A DNA stretch of 64,000 bases from Sphingobacteriales bacterium (GTDB lineage: Bacteria > Bacteroidota > Bacteroidia > Chitinophagales > Chitinophagaceae), in the NCBI GenBank assembly GCA_012270485.1, contig JAAXIF010000018.1:1-64000 (forward strand). The letters run 5' to 3'. Of the stretch, positions 16,711 to 26,146 are shown piece by piece. A model generated the notes under the pieces. The model was not told the origin of the DNA, did no database searches, and was given only the letters and a program-made list of their open reading frames with translations. Each line of letters begins with the position of its first letter. Within the stretch, counting starts at the first letter, position 1. Position numbers and translations under genes: made by a program.

Positions 16711-18177
16711 TTAAGAACGACGAGTACTTTCTCTTTGTGTTATGGTATTACCCGTTGTGCCGGTGATCCGTTTTCTGCAGTTGGTGGAACCGCATTGGCA
16801 TTCAAAAGGCTCCATGTGTTCATCCAAGAATGTGGCGTAATCGAGGGTTAGTTCTTCACCTTGTTCTATATGTCGGATGGCGATGACATTCAAGCCATCA
16901 TAAGCAGTATTTGGTTGGCAACTGTGGTTTTGCGGAGCCCATGCTGCCGGATCATTATCCCAGAGCAAAAATACTTCATTGCTTACCGGATAAGCATAGC
17001 GACGAAAAATTTCTTTTTCAACATCATTCCAATGTGTTTCTACATGACGTTTTGTGACCATGCGTTGAGACTGTTCTTCGCCCATGAAAATCACTTCATT
17101 ACACATGATAGATCGTGTTGCATAAATACCAAAACCGGACAATGCATTTCCTTTGATCTGATATTTTTTCTGCATGCGTAAGTGACGTGAAATTCCTTCT
17201 TCAATCATTTTTTTTAAAAATCCGGCCTGACCAATTCCATCATATTGTAAAATATAATCTGCCGATCCTTCATATCCATCTGTATAAAAAACAGAGCAGG
17301 TAAAATTGATTTCCAGGAAATACAAGTGCTGATTTGCATCCATTCTAAAATCCAGTCTGGCATAACCCACGCCATTGAACCCTTTGAAGATTTTAATAGC
17401 AGCTTCTTTTAACGCATCACTGATTCTAGTATCCTTACAAGGAATATTGGCAGAAGGATGTAAGGCTGATGTTTTTAATGCATAGGTCTTGAATTGATAC
17501 CCTTCCGGAAAAATAAATTCAACCGGTTGAAAAGCCGTAGCGGTTTTTCCATTGGCATCAGCCATCACTAAAACCGTGAACTCTCTTCCTTCAATATATT
17601 GTTCGATCAATAACTGTGGATATTCCGGCAATAATAGCTGTACCTGTTGCAATAACTCTTCTCTATTGTGCACCAAGGAATGTTCATCAATGCCAAGACT
17701 GTCTCCCGCTTTAGAAGGTTTTACAAACAATGGAAAAGGAATATCAACCGTATTCAAATCATCTAAATCATTCACCAATGCGTAAGCAGGTGTAGCAACC
17801 CCCTCACAATAAGCCAAATATTTCATGATCTCTTTAGATGGATCATATAATTTGGTATTAGGTCCCGTATAAGGTAACCCTAATAACTCCAAGGTATAGA
17901 TCACATCAATGGAAGGAACTTCCCATTCCAGATAGCCTTCGCAAAGGTTGACGAATACATCATAGTTTTTGTATTGTAACGCTTTCAGTTGTTTGTAGGT
18001 AGTGAGTTTATTCAGAAACACATGATCAACCTCGGCGCCGGGTAGTAATGAAGAAAGATCTCTTGGCGGATCATAATTTTTATAATCGACATTGGTAGTG
18101 CTGTAATCGGGTTGCAGTACACAAATTTTTTTACCCTTTGCCCAGTTATTATTCACCGTATCTACTGTTGTTTTCAC
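16711..18177 (-). CDS. ATP-grasp ligase fused to a SET-domain methyltransferase
   Basis: 488 aa, two catalytic modules. Residues about 15-330 are a D-Ala-D-Ala-ligase-like ATP-grasp: VFVNLCEG, the ATP-binding Lys153 (FVKPSKAGDSLGI), IEQYIEGREFTV, and Mg ligands Glu289/Asn291 (LEINFTC). Residues about 340-475 are a SET domain: GFGIYATRS, NHSCQPN (417-423), LTLDY (443-447), and post-SET Cys460, 462 and 467. ATP-grasp makes C-N bonds through acyl-phosphates and SET N-methylates lysine-type amines. The fusion implies sequential ligation and methylation of one substrate; that is inference. It is 10 bp after the next ATP-grasp gene. Confidence 0.85.
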   Translation of the reverse strand: MKTTVDTVNNNWAKGKKICVLQPDYSTTNVDYKNYDPPRDLSSLLPGAEVDHVFLNKLTTYKQLKALQYKNYDVFVNLCEGYLEWEVPSIDVIYTLELLGLPYTGPNTKLYDPSKEIMKYLAYCEGVATPAYALVNDLDDLNTVDIPFPLFVKPSKAGDSLGIDEHSLVHNREELLQQVQLLLPEYPQLLIEQYIEGREFTVLVMADANGKTATAFQPVEFIFPEGYQFKTYALKTSALHPSANIPCKDTRISDALKEAAIKIFKGFNGVGYARLDFRMDANQHLYFLEINFTCSVFYTDGYEGSADYILQYDGIGQAGFLKKMIEEGISRHLRMQKKYQIKGNALSGFGIYATRSIMCNEVIFMGEEQSQRMVTKRHVETHWNDVEKEIFRRYAYPVSNEVFLLWDNDPAAWAPQNHSCQPNTAYDGLNVIAIRHIEQGEELTLDYATFLDEHMEPFECQCGSTNCRKRITGTTGNTITQRESTRRS

Positions 18178-18187
18178 GAAACTTTAT

Positions 18188-19342
18188 TTAATATCCTGCA
18201 TACACCGGAGCGGGTTGGTATTTCTCCGTTTGTTTCAATTGATGACGTTTCACTGCTTCTGTAAGAATGGTTTGTATCAGTGTAGTAAAACTTTCATCAT
18301 TCACTTTTAGGATAGCACCAATGGAAGTATAATCTTCATCCTCACTCAATCCGCATTGAGCATTCACTTCGAGTACATACAATTCTCCGGTATTAGCATC
18401 TTGTCGGATATCCACTCTTGTATAACCCGTTCCTTTTACTGACAGGAATGCAGCCAGACTCAGTGCTTTTATTTGGTCTTGAAGTGATGTAGGCGCTTTT
18501 TGATATTCATAAAAATTTTCATCGGAAGGCATGGGTGTTTCTTCTTCATAGATCTCCCATAAACGATCAAATGACAAGAATTTTTCTTTTTCGGGAAGAG
18601 AGGAATGAAATACTCTTTCCACCGCATCATACACCCTGCAATGATCCGGTTCATACCATGAACCCACAATCATAGTAGTAAATTCAGGACCCTGAATAAA
18701 TTGTTCTGCTATGATTCCATCGGCCGCCAAATTCCATCCACGGTAGCCTTTGAACATTTCCATCACTTGCTCTTTTAGTTCTTGTTCATTACTTACCACA
18801 TTGCGAATACCCACGCCCATGCTACCACCGGAAACAGCCGGTTTTACAATCAACGGGATTCCCAATGCTTGAACTACTTCTTTTGTGGCATCTTCCGGTA
18901 CTAAAATGGTTTTCCATGCTGCAGTAGCAACTCCCCCAGCATCAAAAGCTTTTTTCATCGGGATTTTAGAAGTGGTGATCCGATAAAAATATTCATCAGC
19001 ACCGGTATAGATCAATCCTGATGATGCTAATAATTGTACCACTGAAATACCGGGTGTTCCATTGACTTCATCGCCATCACAAAGATTAAGTACGATGGGA
19101 AAACTTTTTCCGCTTTGCTTTTCATTGAGAATCGTTGCAATGATAGCTGCATAATCTTCCATTGTTACAGGCTGCCATTGCCAATCCATATTCAATGCAG
19201 CAAAAACACGTGTATACTCACCGATGCTCTGTGAAAAATCGTAGTAATAATCAATGTTCGGATCATTTGTTACCAAAGAAGGAGCCAGTACCCAAATTTT
19301 TAAACGACCATATTCCTCCGCAGTTAATAAATTCATCAACAT
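18188..19342 (-). CDS. D-Ala-D-Ala-ligase-like ATP-grasp protein
   Basis: 384 aa, a stand-alone paralogue of the N-terminal half of the neighbouring fusion. Visible motifs are VLNLCDGDE (residues 84-92), ATP-binding Lys167 (LIVKPAVSGGSMGVG), AEQFIQGPEF, and Mg ligands Glu325/Asn327 (VLEVNAQCGLSEDED). True Ddl enzymes are near 300-360 aa and not linked to SET genes, so an amino-acid or peptide ligase is more likely than cell-wall D-Ala-D-Ala synthesis. It lies 7 bp after the small SET gene and 10 bp before the fusion, a tight operon. Confidence 0.85.
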   Translation of the reverse strand: MLMNLLTAEEYGRLKIWVLAPSLVTNDPNIDYYYDFSQSIGEYTRVFAALNMDWQWQPVTMEDYAAIIATILNEKQSGKSFPIVLNLCDGDEVNGTPGISVVQLLASSGLIYTGADEYFYRITTSKIPMKKAFDAGGVATAAWKTILVPEDATKEVVQALGIPLIVKPAVSGGSMGVGIRNVVSNEQELKEQVMEMFKGYRGWNLAADGIIAEQFIQGPEFTTMIVGSWYEPDHCRVYDAVERVFHSSLPEKEKFLSFDRLWEIYEEETPMPSDENFYEYQKAPTSLQDQIKALSLAAFLSVKGTGYTRVDIRQDANTGELYVLEVNAQCGLSEDEDYTSIGAILKVNDESFTTLIQTILTEAVKRHQLKQTEKYQPAPVYAGY

Positions 19343-19349
19343 GTAAATC

Positions 19350-19844
19350 TTATCTGTTTTTCAGTTGCAGGTGTATAAATGAATTCAAACGATAGGCTTG
19401 CAAAATTTCTTCTCTTAATGCAGCAGCACCTTCAATAATACCTAAACAGTTTTTAGCGCCACAAGTACAGTTAAATGCGCTTGCCATTTTCCATTCTGTA
19501 GAAGGATAAAAAAATACCATTTCATCACCCGGCTGAACTGCTTTCAACGCTGTCAATTGTAAATTATCTGTATCGAAGAATACATTGGGATCACAACTAT
19601 GATTGGTATACTGCAAACAATCAGGAGATAAAAGAATATGTTTTCTCAAACCCAATTGTAAAGTTTTATAACTAGGTGTATCTACAATTTCAGCAGCACT
19701 GAATTCACAAATGATTTCTCCCTGATCAAAAAAAGCATTGGCGTGTAAAGAAAATTGTCCGGTTGCGGGGTTTCTAACTACCCTTGCAAAATCAACCCGA
19801 TCATTCTTGAGCGGTTCGGGAATCACGAGTGGGAGTGGTATCAT
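19350..19844 (-). CDS. Stand-alone SET-domain protein
   Basis: 164 aa. The whole protein is a compact SET fold: QFSLHANAFFDQGEIICEF, then NHSCDPN (81-87) with the AdoMet-binding Asn-His, the catalytic Tyr near 113 (MVFFYPS), and post-SET Cys126, 128 and 133 (CTCGAKNC). It is first gene of the minus-strand operon and a shorter relative of the SET half of the downstream fusion. The target is unknown; most bacterial SET proteins modify ribosomal or other proteins, but linkage to two ATP-grasps points to a small-molecule or peptide substrate. Confidence 0.82.
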   Translation of the reverse strand: MIPLPLVIPEPLKNDRVDFARVVRNPATGQFSLHANAFFDQGEIICEFSAAEIVDTPSYKTLQLGLRKHILLSPDCLQYTNHSCDPNVFFDTDNLQLTALKAVQPGDEMVFFYPSTEWKMASAFNCTCGAKNCLGIIEGAAALREEILQAYRLNSFIHLQLKNR

Positions 19845-20000
19845 GCCGGGTTTATCGTTGGTTGCTTAAAGTTCTCCAATAGAACAGTATACCTGTATGA
19901 ATTACAGCGTTTATTAGTCCACATTTTGAATATGAATTATCAACAATGAACAGCTTGTTACAGGATTTAATAACTTGCCGGTAAAGAATCACTGACCATT

Positions 20001-20474
20001 ATGCCACAACATACCCCGGAACAAGCATTTGCCGCATTGAACCTGAGTTTACCTCCCGCTCCTGAACCGCTTGGTTTGTATAAGCCTTGTTTGGTTGATG
20101 GCGAGTACTTGTATTTATCCGGACACGGTACTTTACAAAACGATGGCAGCTGGATTGTAGGTATTGTTGGATTGGATATGGACAAAGAAGCAGCTAAGCT
20201 GGCAGCCCGACAAGTTGGATTGGCCATGATTGCCACCATTAAAAAAAACATAGGCAGTCTTGATAAAATCAAGCGTGTGATCAAAGTTTTAGGGATGGTC
20301 AATGCTGTTCAGGGTTTTGCAGATCATCCTTTTGTAATCAATGGTTGTAGTGAATTGTTTGCTGCGATCTGGGGACCCGATAATGGTATTGGAGTAAGAA
20401 GTGCCGTAGGAATGAGCTCCTTACCCGGAAATATTCCTGTTGAAATTGAAGCCATTTTTGAATTACATGTATGA
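20001..20474 (+). CDS. RidA/YjgF/YER057c-family protein
   Basis: 157 aa. Single chorismate-mutase-like RidA fold with segments LYKPCLVDGEYLYLSGHG, KRVIKVLGMVNAVQGF and a terminal VEIEAIFEL. RidA proteins hydrolyse reactive enamine/imine intermediates made by PLP enzymes. Here the stop overlaps by 4 bp the start of a fold-III PLP enzyme (20471-20474), so the imine source is probably that enzyme. It is divergent from the SET/ATP-grasp operon with 156 bp between; no clear promoter match was seen there. Confidence 0.88.
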   Translation: MPQHTPEQAFAALNLSLPPAPEPLGLYKPCLVDGEYLYLSGHGTLQNDGSWIVGIVGLDMDKEAAKLAARQVGLAMIATIKKNIGSLDKIKRVIKVLGMVNAVQGFADHPFVINGCSELFAAIWGPDNGIGVRSAVGMSSLPGNIPVEIEAIFELHV

Positions 20475-21589
20475 ATCATCATCAAGATAACTGGTATACA
20501 GTAACTGATCCATCTGTATTGGATACACCCGCATTATTGGTATATCCTGAACGTGTGCAACACAATATTGATGCGGCGATTCATTTGGTAGGTGACCCTT
20601 CAAGACTCAGACCACATATCAAAACACATAAAACGCAAGAAGTTACTGAGTTACTGATACGTTCAGGCGTACATCAATTCAAATGTGCTACGATTGCCGA
20701 AGCAGAGTTGTTGGGAATCTGTAAAGCAAAAGATGTGTTGCTGGCATATCAACCCGTTGGACCTAAATTGAAACGTTTTCTTGCACTCATTGAACATTAT
20801 CCGGATACACAATATGCATGTTTAACAGATACGATTGCTGCGGCACAAGAAATAGCGCATGCTGCCCAACAAGCAAATATTGTTCTCCCTGTTTTTATCG
20901 ATTTGAATGTGGGGATGAACAGAACCGGTATTGCACCGGAAGATGCATTGAGTCTAGTTGATTTTTGTTTACAACAATCATCTATTCAACTTGCCGGATT
21001 GCATGCTTATGATGGACATATCCGTCATCCTGATCCCATAGAAAGAAAACAAATTTGCGATGCTGCATTTGCAAGAACAAAAGCTTTGCAAAAAAAGATA
21101 GAAGATCAGTATGGGAGCACTTTATCCATTATTGCAGGTGGTAGTCCCAGTTTTCCTATTCATGCGCAAAGAGAAAACATGGTTTGCAGTCCGGGTACAT
21201 TTGTGTATTGGGATCATGGCTATGCTTCTTTATTTCCTGAACAACCTTTTATTCCTGCAGCATTGGTTTTAACAAGAATTATTTCTTTACCTGCTCCCGG
21301 AATGATCTGTACAGATCTTGGTCATAAATCTGTTGCAGCTGAAAATCCATTGGATAAAAGAGTGGTGTTTTTGAATGCTCCTGAATTAAAAGCCATTTCA
21401 CAAAGTGAGGAACATTTGGTTTTGGCCGCACCTGAAAATCATACTTACCGACCCGGTGATATTTTATACGGATTACCGATGCATATTTGTCCAACCTGTG
21501 CTTTATATGAAAGAGCCATTACTATTATCCGGCATCAAGTAGAGGGGGAATGGATGATTCGTGCACGCGATAGAAAAATTCAATACTGA
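20471..21589 (+). CDS. D-threonine aldolase / D-hydroxyaspartate dehydratase-like PLP enzyme
   Basis: 372 aa, fold-type III (alanine-racemase-like) PLP enzyme of the D-TA/DSD1 family. The N-terminal barrel contains the PLP Lys in RLRPHIKTHKTQEV. FIDLNVGMNRTGI, LHAYDGHI and IAGGSPSFP follow. The C-terminal beta domain carries the metal site with His and Cys (APENHTYRPGD; GLPMHICPTCALY). Such enzymes cleave D-3-hydroxy amino acids or dehydrate them. Translational coupling to RidA fits an imine-releasing reaction. It may supply or consume a D-amino acid for the divergent ligases; that is inference. Confidence 0.85.
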   Translation: MNHHQDNWYTVTDPSVLDTPALLVYPERVQHNIDAAIHLVGDPSRLRPHIKTHKTQEVTELLIRSGVHQFKCATIAEAELLGICKAKDVLLAYQPVGPKLKRFLALIEHYPDTQYACLTDTIAAAQEIAHAAQQANIVLPVFIDLNVGMNRTGIAPEDALSLVDFCLQQSSIQLAGLHAYDGHIRHPDPIERKQICDAAFARTKALQKKIEDQYGSTLSIIAGGSPSFPIHAQRENMVCSPGTFVYWDHGYASLFPEQPFIPAALVLTRIISLPAPGMICTDLGHKSVAAENPLDKRVVFLNAPELKAISQSEEHLVLAAPENHTYRPGDILYGLPMHICPTCALYERAITIIRHQVEGEWMIRARDRKIQY

Positions 21590-21688
21590 ATAAACAGTAC
21601 CATTATAAACAACTGTAAATCAACTAATAATTGATTGGGTACCAAACTGGCATCCTATTTGCACTATACAGGTATAAAACTTTGAAAC

Positions 21689-22153
21689 ATGAAGAAAGTA
21701 CTATTACTCTTATTGATTTCGTTGGGATACTTGAGTCAAGAGAGTGCACATGCACAAATACGTATCAATGCCAACATTAATATTGGAAACCAGCCTTTAT
21801 GGGGACCTGTTGGGTATGATTATGTAGATTATTACTATATGCCTGATATTGATGTGTATTATCATGTTCCGCAGCGCCAATTCATTTACCTGGATGGTGG
21901 CAGATGGATTTTTGCAGCTTCTTTACCGGGTAGATACAGAGGTTATAATTTATATGCATCCCCAAAAATTGTGATCAATGAGCCCAGACCTTATCTAAGA
22001 GCAGATGTATATCGTGTAAAATATAAAAACTGGAAAGGGCCGAAACAAATTGTAATCAGAGACAGTGATGATGATCGTTACAGAAATCATCCGGGTAAAG
22101 GCAATGGTCGTGGAAATGGTAACGGAAAAGGGAAAGGAAAAAACAAAGGATAA
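21689..22153 (+). CDS. Secreted basic protein of unknown function
   Basis: 154 aa. Signal peptide (MKKVLLLLLISLGYLSQESAHAQ), then an aromatic-rich region (NQPLWGPVGYDYVDYYYMPD; QRQFIYLDGGRWIFAASLPG) and a low-complexity basic tail of alternating Gly, Lys, Asn and Arg. The family is a conserved hypothetical of Chitinophagaceae as far as I recognise it. It is probably periplasmic or surface-exposed. It is monocistronic, ended by the shared terminator at 22171-22203. Confidence 0.65.
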   Translation: MKKVLLLLLISLGYLSQESAHAQIRINANINIGNQPLWGPVGYDYVDYYYMPDIDVYYHVPQRQFIYLDGGRWIFAASLPGRYRGYNLYASPKIVINEPRPYLRADVYRVKYKNWKGPKQIVIRDSDDDRYRNHPGKGNGRGNGNGKGKGKNKG

Positions 22154-22170
22154 CATATACCCCCTTGATG

Positions 22171-22203
22171 AAAAAAGCTGTTCGTTCATCGGGCAGCTTT
22201 TTT
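22171..22203. terminator. Bidirectional terminator between convergent genes
   Basis: 10-bp stem AAAAAAGCTG / CAGCTTTTTT with a 13-nt loop. T-runs are on both strands, and it overlaps the stop codon of the subtilase. Confidence 0.8.
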
Positions 22204-25018
22204 ATTGTACTATAAGCCGTCCATTCAGTGTTCGATTATTGGCTTGCATGATCACATAAAAATAAATGCCTCTTTGCAATAAAGGCATGCGAAGCTGATT
22301 ACGAAATCCTGTTAGGGATTCTTTCATCATCAATCTGCCAAACACATCGTACAAACGAAATTCTCGATTATCAGGATCCGCATCCATAATATTTAACGCA
22401 GCGCCCGGCTGTATCGGATTTGGAAATACATAATACGCTGCTGTACCAAAAAGAAGTACTTGCTCCGGTTGTGTATAATAAGTAGCTCCATTTTGCAATT
22501 CAATTTTTGCACGATACACATTCAATCCATTATTGGCAGGAGTAGTAATTATTAACTGGTTAGTAGTAACAGGTGCTATTTCGCTAAACGCTGCAAATCC
22601 GGAAGCGGTTAATTTTTCAAATACCACTTTTACAACCTGATAAGTTGTACCCAGCTGTAAACTAAGTCTTGCAGCATTCGTACCGGAGGGGTCTGCAATA
22701 AATCCACTGATATAACAAGCCACTTGTTGTTGTCTATAATCAAATGTGTAAGCACGTCTTCCTTCTATTTGCGATGGTAGTATGGGTGCTACACTGAAAA
22801 AACTATACGGATTATTCTGCTTCAATTGAATCAAAGCGGTATCACTAAGTGTAATAAACGGTTCGAGATATTTTTCTCCAAGTCTATATACGCGATAGCT
22901 GTCAACTTTCGCTTTTTGCCAATAGATCAGGAATGAATCTGAACAATTGAAACCAGTATTGATCTGTAAATTGTTAGAGATGCCAACAGTATCACTCAAC
23001 CAAAATCGCTGTGCTATCTTCATACGTAACTGAATAGCAGCCGCAGTATCAGGTGGTTGCCACTGAAAATAGCGTTGCGCAAGATCCACGCCGTGAGCTA
23101 CTGTTTGCCAGTTACCATCATTTAATTTGTATTCTAAAGTAGCCGTGTCCGTTATTGTGCTTTCCCAGCGTATTGTATTTTTTCTTGCAGGATCAAGTAA
23201 GTCATCTTTTACAGGATAACTAAATACAAAATGTGAACTCGTATCAAATTGCCAGGCAATCACAAATGCTTGTTTAAATAGTGGAATAGATGCTCCTATG
23301 ATTTTGATGTTATAGTTACCCGGAGGAGGTGTGGCAATGGTTATTTGTTCATGATTATTGAGTGTATCTCTTTTTCTTACTGCAGGTTTACGCAACGAAT
23401 CTGCGTGTGGAAAGGAATTCAAAACCCAGGGTTGCCATGTTTGAGAACTTGACGGATGTTCTAATACCAAGTCTAAATCATTCACCAACGCCTTGTAGGA
23501 ATTGCCTTGTCCTGGATGATCTGTCCAGCTAAGTGTTACTTTCAAATTAACCGCCCCATTGGGTATCGTGATTGAATGCAATCGCTGTTCTTGATCACTG
23601 ACCAAGTCATGCAAAAACCTATTTTCTTGAATGGTTTGTATAGCCCTGTAAGCATTCACCATTCCATATCCCGAAATAAAATCAGGACCGGGTGATTCAA
23701 TATCATCGGCACTGTTAAATAGAACAGCACGAATCATATCATTATTAGCTTCTCTACTATTTTTTTGCTGATAGGACTGCTGTACTAAAGCAGCAATACC
23801 AGAAACGATCGCAGCAGCTCCTGAAGAACCATCCTCACCTAAAGCAACCAATTCTGGTTTTAACCTACCATCATAAGCAGGTCCGCGAGAGCTAAGTGGT
23901 GGCACCACTCCAAAAGAATCGATTGCACCAACTGATATAGTATTCTTCGACATTTTAAAACTGCCGGTGAGATTGGCAAAACCATTGATACCTGCATAGT
24001 TTCCCGACGAAGAGGTTTGCATGCCCTGATTTCCTGCGGAAAAAACATGCAGTAGGCTGGTCATCTCAACATTTGTCTGTTGATCATACGCGGCAGCATC
24101 CGCCCCATAATAGTTTTCGATACCTGTTCCGTAAGAATGATTTTGAACACGCACACGCATCTGCATCAAGTCAGATAATGGATCCGGAAGTAGATTCGCA
24201 AAATCTGATGAAGCAATAGAAGCCCCATAAGCAAACCCTTTCCCCGTATAATAAGTATTTCCTCCTCCTGCTGCTATAGTTGCCATAGTAGTGGCATGTG
24301 TTTCCATTCTGGGTGATGCCAGCGATGAAGAAAGATAGCGTCCTTTAAAATCAATATCTGCTGTATCTAATTTGTTTTCTTTGATGGAAATAATTCTACC
24401 ACTACCATTGATCGATGGCCATGTACGATGTGCGAGATTGCCTTTATTGGCAGATAGATCAAACCCGGTCAATTCTCTTTCTACCCTTGGTGTAGATACG
24501 GGCGCAATGAATACAATAGAAGGATCTGGTATTACATGATCTTCCATCCATTTCCATGAGGTTTTGATTTGGATGTATTTGCCGGATACATACATCACCG
24601 TTACCGAATCCCTTGATGCTACCCATTGCTTTACGATGGCTGTATCGATGGTTTCAATCAGCCATGTTTGTTGTAAATGATCGTTATCAGTTGCTGTTGG
24701 CATGATAAAGCCCGAAGGAAATTTCCAAAGATCATTCACAGACATCAACTTGCCCTGAGGTAAAAGAGACGCAAGGATTTTAGGATCTTGTATCCGTACA
24801 ATGGCAATGGTATCTGCCAGTTTTCTGAGAACCTGTGTATGGGGAGGTAGTTTTCCGGTGCATGCAAATACGTTTTTTGTTGAATCTTTTTTGAACGAAT
24901 ACGCATTAGATGATTCAACAAAACTTTTCAGCACATCCGGGATGATTTGTCTGCGCATAGATTGAGACTGGACAGACAGAGCAACAAATAAGGATAAACA
25001 AACCAAAGCACTTCTCAT
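22202..25018 (-). CDS. S8 (subtilisin-family) serine peptidase with T9SS C-terminal domain
   Basis: 938 aa. The order is signal peptide, an N-terminal region of about 170 residues, then the subtilase domain. Asp is in KENKLDTADIDF, His in METHATTMATIAAGGG, and the Ser is in GEDGSSGAAAIVSGIAAL, which replaces the usual GTSxA. An Ig/P-like domain follows (VTLSWTDHPGQ), then FN3-like domains. The chain ends in a type A sorting signal (YVFPNPIQPGAALN ... GIYFYVIM), so it should be exported by the type IX system to the surface. It is probably a nutrient-acquiring protease. It is monocistronic. Confidence 0.9.
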   Translation of the reverse strand: MRSALVCLSLFVALSVQSQSMRRQIIPDVLKSFVESSNAYSFKKDSTKNVFACTGKLPPHTQVLRKLADTIAIVRIQDPKILASLLPQGKLMSVNDLWKFPSGFIMPTATDNDHLQQTWLIETIDTAIVKQWVASRDSVTVMYVSGKYIQIKTSWKWMEDHVIPDPSIVFIAPVSTPRVERELTGFDLSANKGNLAHRTWPSINGSGRIISIKENKLDTADIDFKGRYLSSSLASPRMETHATTMATIAAGGGNTYYTGKGFAYGASIASSDFANLLPDPLSDLMQMRVRVQNHSYGTGIENYYGADAAAYDQQTNVEMTSLLHVFSAGNQGMQTSSSGNYAGINGFANLTGSFKMSKNTISVGAIDSFGVVPPLSSRGPAYDGRLKPELVALGEDGSSGAAAIVSGIAALVQQSYQQKNSREANNDMIRAVLFNSADDIESPGPDFISGYGMVNAYRAIQTIQENRFLHDLVSDQEQRLHSITIPNGAVNLKVTLSWTDHPGQGNSYKALVNDLDLVLEHPSSSQTWQPWVLNSFPHADSLRKPAVRKRDTLNNHEQITIATPPPGNYNIKIIGASIPLFKQAFVIAWQFDTSSHFVFSYPVKDDLLDPARKNTIRWESTITDTATLEYKLNDGNWQTVAHGVDLAQRYFQWQPPDTAAAIQLRMKIAQRFWLSDTVGISNNLQINTGFNCSDSFLIYWQKAKVDSYRVYRLGEKYLEPFITLSDTALIQLKQNNPYSFFSVAPILPSQIEGRRAYTFDYRQQQVACYISGFIADPSGTNAARLSLQLGTTYQVVKVVFEKLTASGFAAFSEIAPVTTNQLIITTPANNGLNVYRAKIELQNGATYYTQPEQVLLFGTAAYYVFPNPIQPGAALNIMDADPDNREFRLYDVFGRLMMKESLTGFRNQLRMPLLQRGIYFYVIMQANNRTLNGRLIVQ

Positions 25019-25239
25019 GTATATAGGAGACTGGAATATTAAAGATAGGTAAATCGTTTTTTCAGTTATCTACGTATCTAAAATAAGAACGGACTGCAAT
25101 TTTTTTCGTGTTTGTGAATCAGTTTGCTGTTTTGCAACAGCGTTGCCCAAATTTGCTTTCGTCTGATTCATACATTGCTTAAATTCAGTCTGAAATCCAA
25201 TGATGCTGTAAACCATTTGTAAAATCCAAACTAAAACAC

Positions 25240-26052
25240 ATGAGAAAAAACATGCGCCTTTCTTTAGCTGTTATTGCTTTATTGATAACAGCTGTTTCCT
25301 GTCAAAAAGCAGTTGCTCCTGAGCAAGAAATCCAAAAAGAAATCTCACAAGATGTTATTAACAGTGTAAGAGCACTGGGCTTCTCTGCTGATAATATTAT
25401 CGCCGAAGAAGGCGGTTATATTGTTGAAGGAGATATTTTTATTCCTACCAATGAATTGAAGCGCTCTTTAAATGGAGCCATTTTGCGCGTTGGTGAAGTG
25501 GAGCAGTACCGAACTACGAACTTGGTAACACGCTTACCAAGAACCATTACTGTTGCATTGACCAGCAGAATTGATGCAGCCATTTATGGTCCTGTTCTGG
25601 ATGAAGTGGTTCGTCGATTTAATGCTGAAAATTTACAAATTACTCTTCAGAGAGTAAGTTCAGGAGCCAATATCACTTTCGATCGTGCAAGTGGTAGCTA
25701 TCTGGCTTCTGCAGGTTTCCCAACTGCAAGCGGAGATCCTTTTAATTCTGTAAAAGTAAATACCAGAGCAATCGGCTCCGGAACCTCTTCTACCTTTATC
25801 AATTATGCAGCAACCATTTTTGCGCATGAGTTAGGACATTGTATTGGTTTCCGTCATACAGATTATATGAACCGTGCCTATAGTTGTGGTGGCTCTGCTG
25901 TAAATGAAGGTGCTTCTACTGTTGGAGCTATTCATATTCCCGGCACACCTACCGGACCCGATCCTAATTCATGGATGTTAGCTTGTATTGGCAGCGGTGT
26001 AAACCGTCCATTCAACGCCAACGATAAAACAGCATTGGCTTATTTGTATTAA
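25240..26052 (+). CDS. M57/HEIGH-type metalloprotease lipoprotein
   Basis: 270 aa. Lipoprotein signal ends at Cys (LLITAVSCQKAV). The catalytic zinc motif HExxHxxGxxH is visible as HELGHCIGFRHTD near residue 205. The C-terminal Met-turn region (PNSWMLACIGS) is followed by the AYLY end typical of the family. It is called dual-action HEIGH metallopeptidase in Bacteroidota. It is presumably anchored at the outer membrane. The gene is divergent from the subtilase with 221 bp between. Confidence 0.88.
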   Translation: MRKNMRLSLAVIALLITAVSCQKAVAPEQEIQKEISQDVINSVRALGFSADNIIAEEGGYIVEGDIFIPTNELKRSLNGAILRVGEVEQYRTTNLVTRLPRTITVALTSRIDAAIYGPVLDEVVRRFNAENLQITLQRVSSGANITFDRASGSYLASAGFPTASGDPFNSVKVNTRAIGSGTSSTFINYAATIFAHELGHCIGFRHTDYMNRAYSCGGSAVNEGASTVGAIHIPGTPTGPDPNSWMLACIGSGVNRPFNANDKTALAYLY

Positions 26053-26095
26053 TACTTAAGACCTCATTATCTAACAAACTAGAATGGTTTACAGC

Positions 26096-26126
26096 AAGAA
26101 GGGCGACAGAATCTGTCGCCCTTCTT
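26096..26126. terminator. Bidirectional terminator between convergent genes
   Basis: 14-bp perfect stem AAGAAGGGCGACAG / CTGTCGCCCTTCTT with a 3-nt loop, serving the metalloprotease (plus) and the gene at 26147 (minus). Confidence 0.9.
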
Positions 26127-26146
26127 TATTTCAGTATAAAAGATAG

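Noticed and set aside
18188..19342. Considered as the housekeeping D-alanine-D-alanine ligase (ddl)
   Set aside because: It is in an operon with SET genes and a fused paralogue, with no murein genes adjacent.
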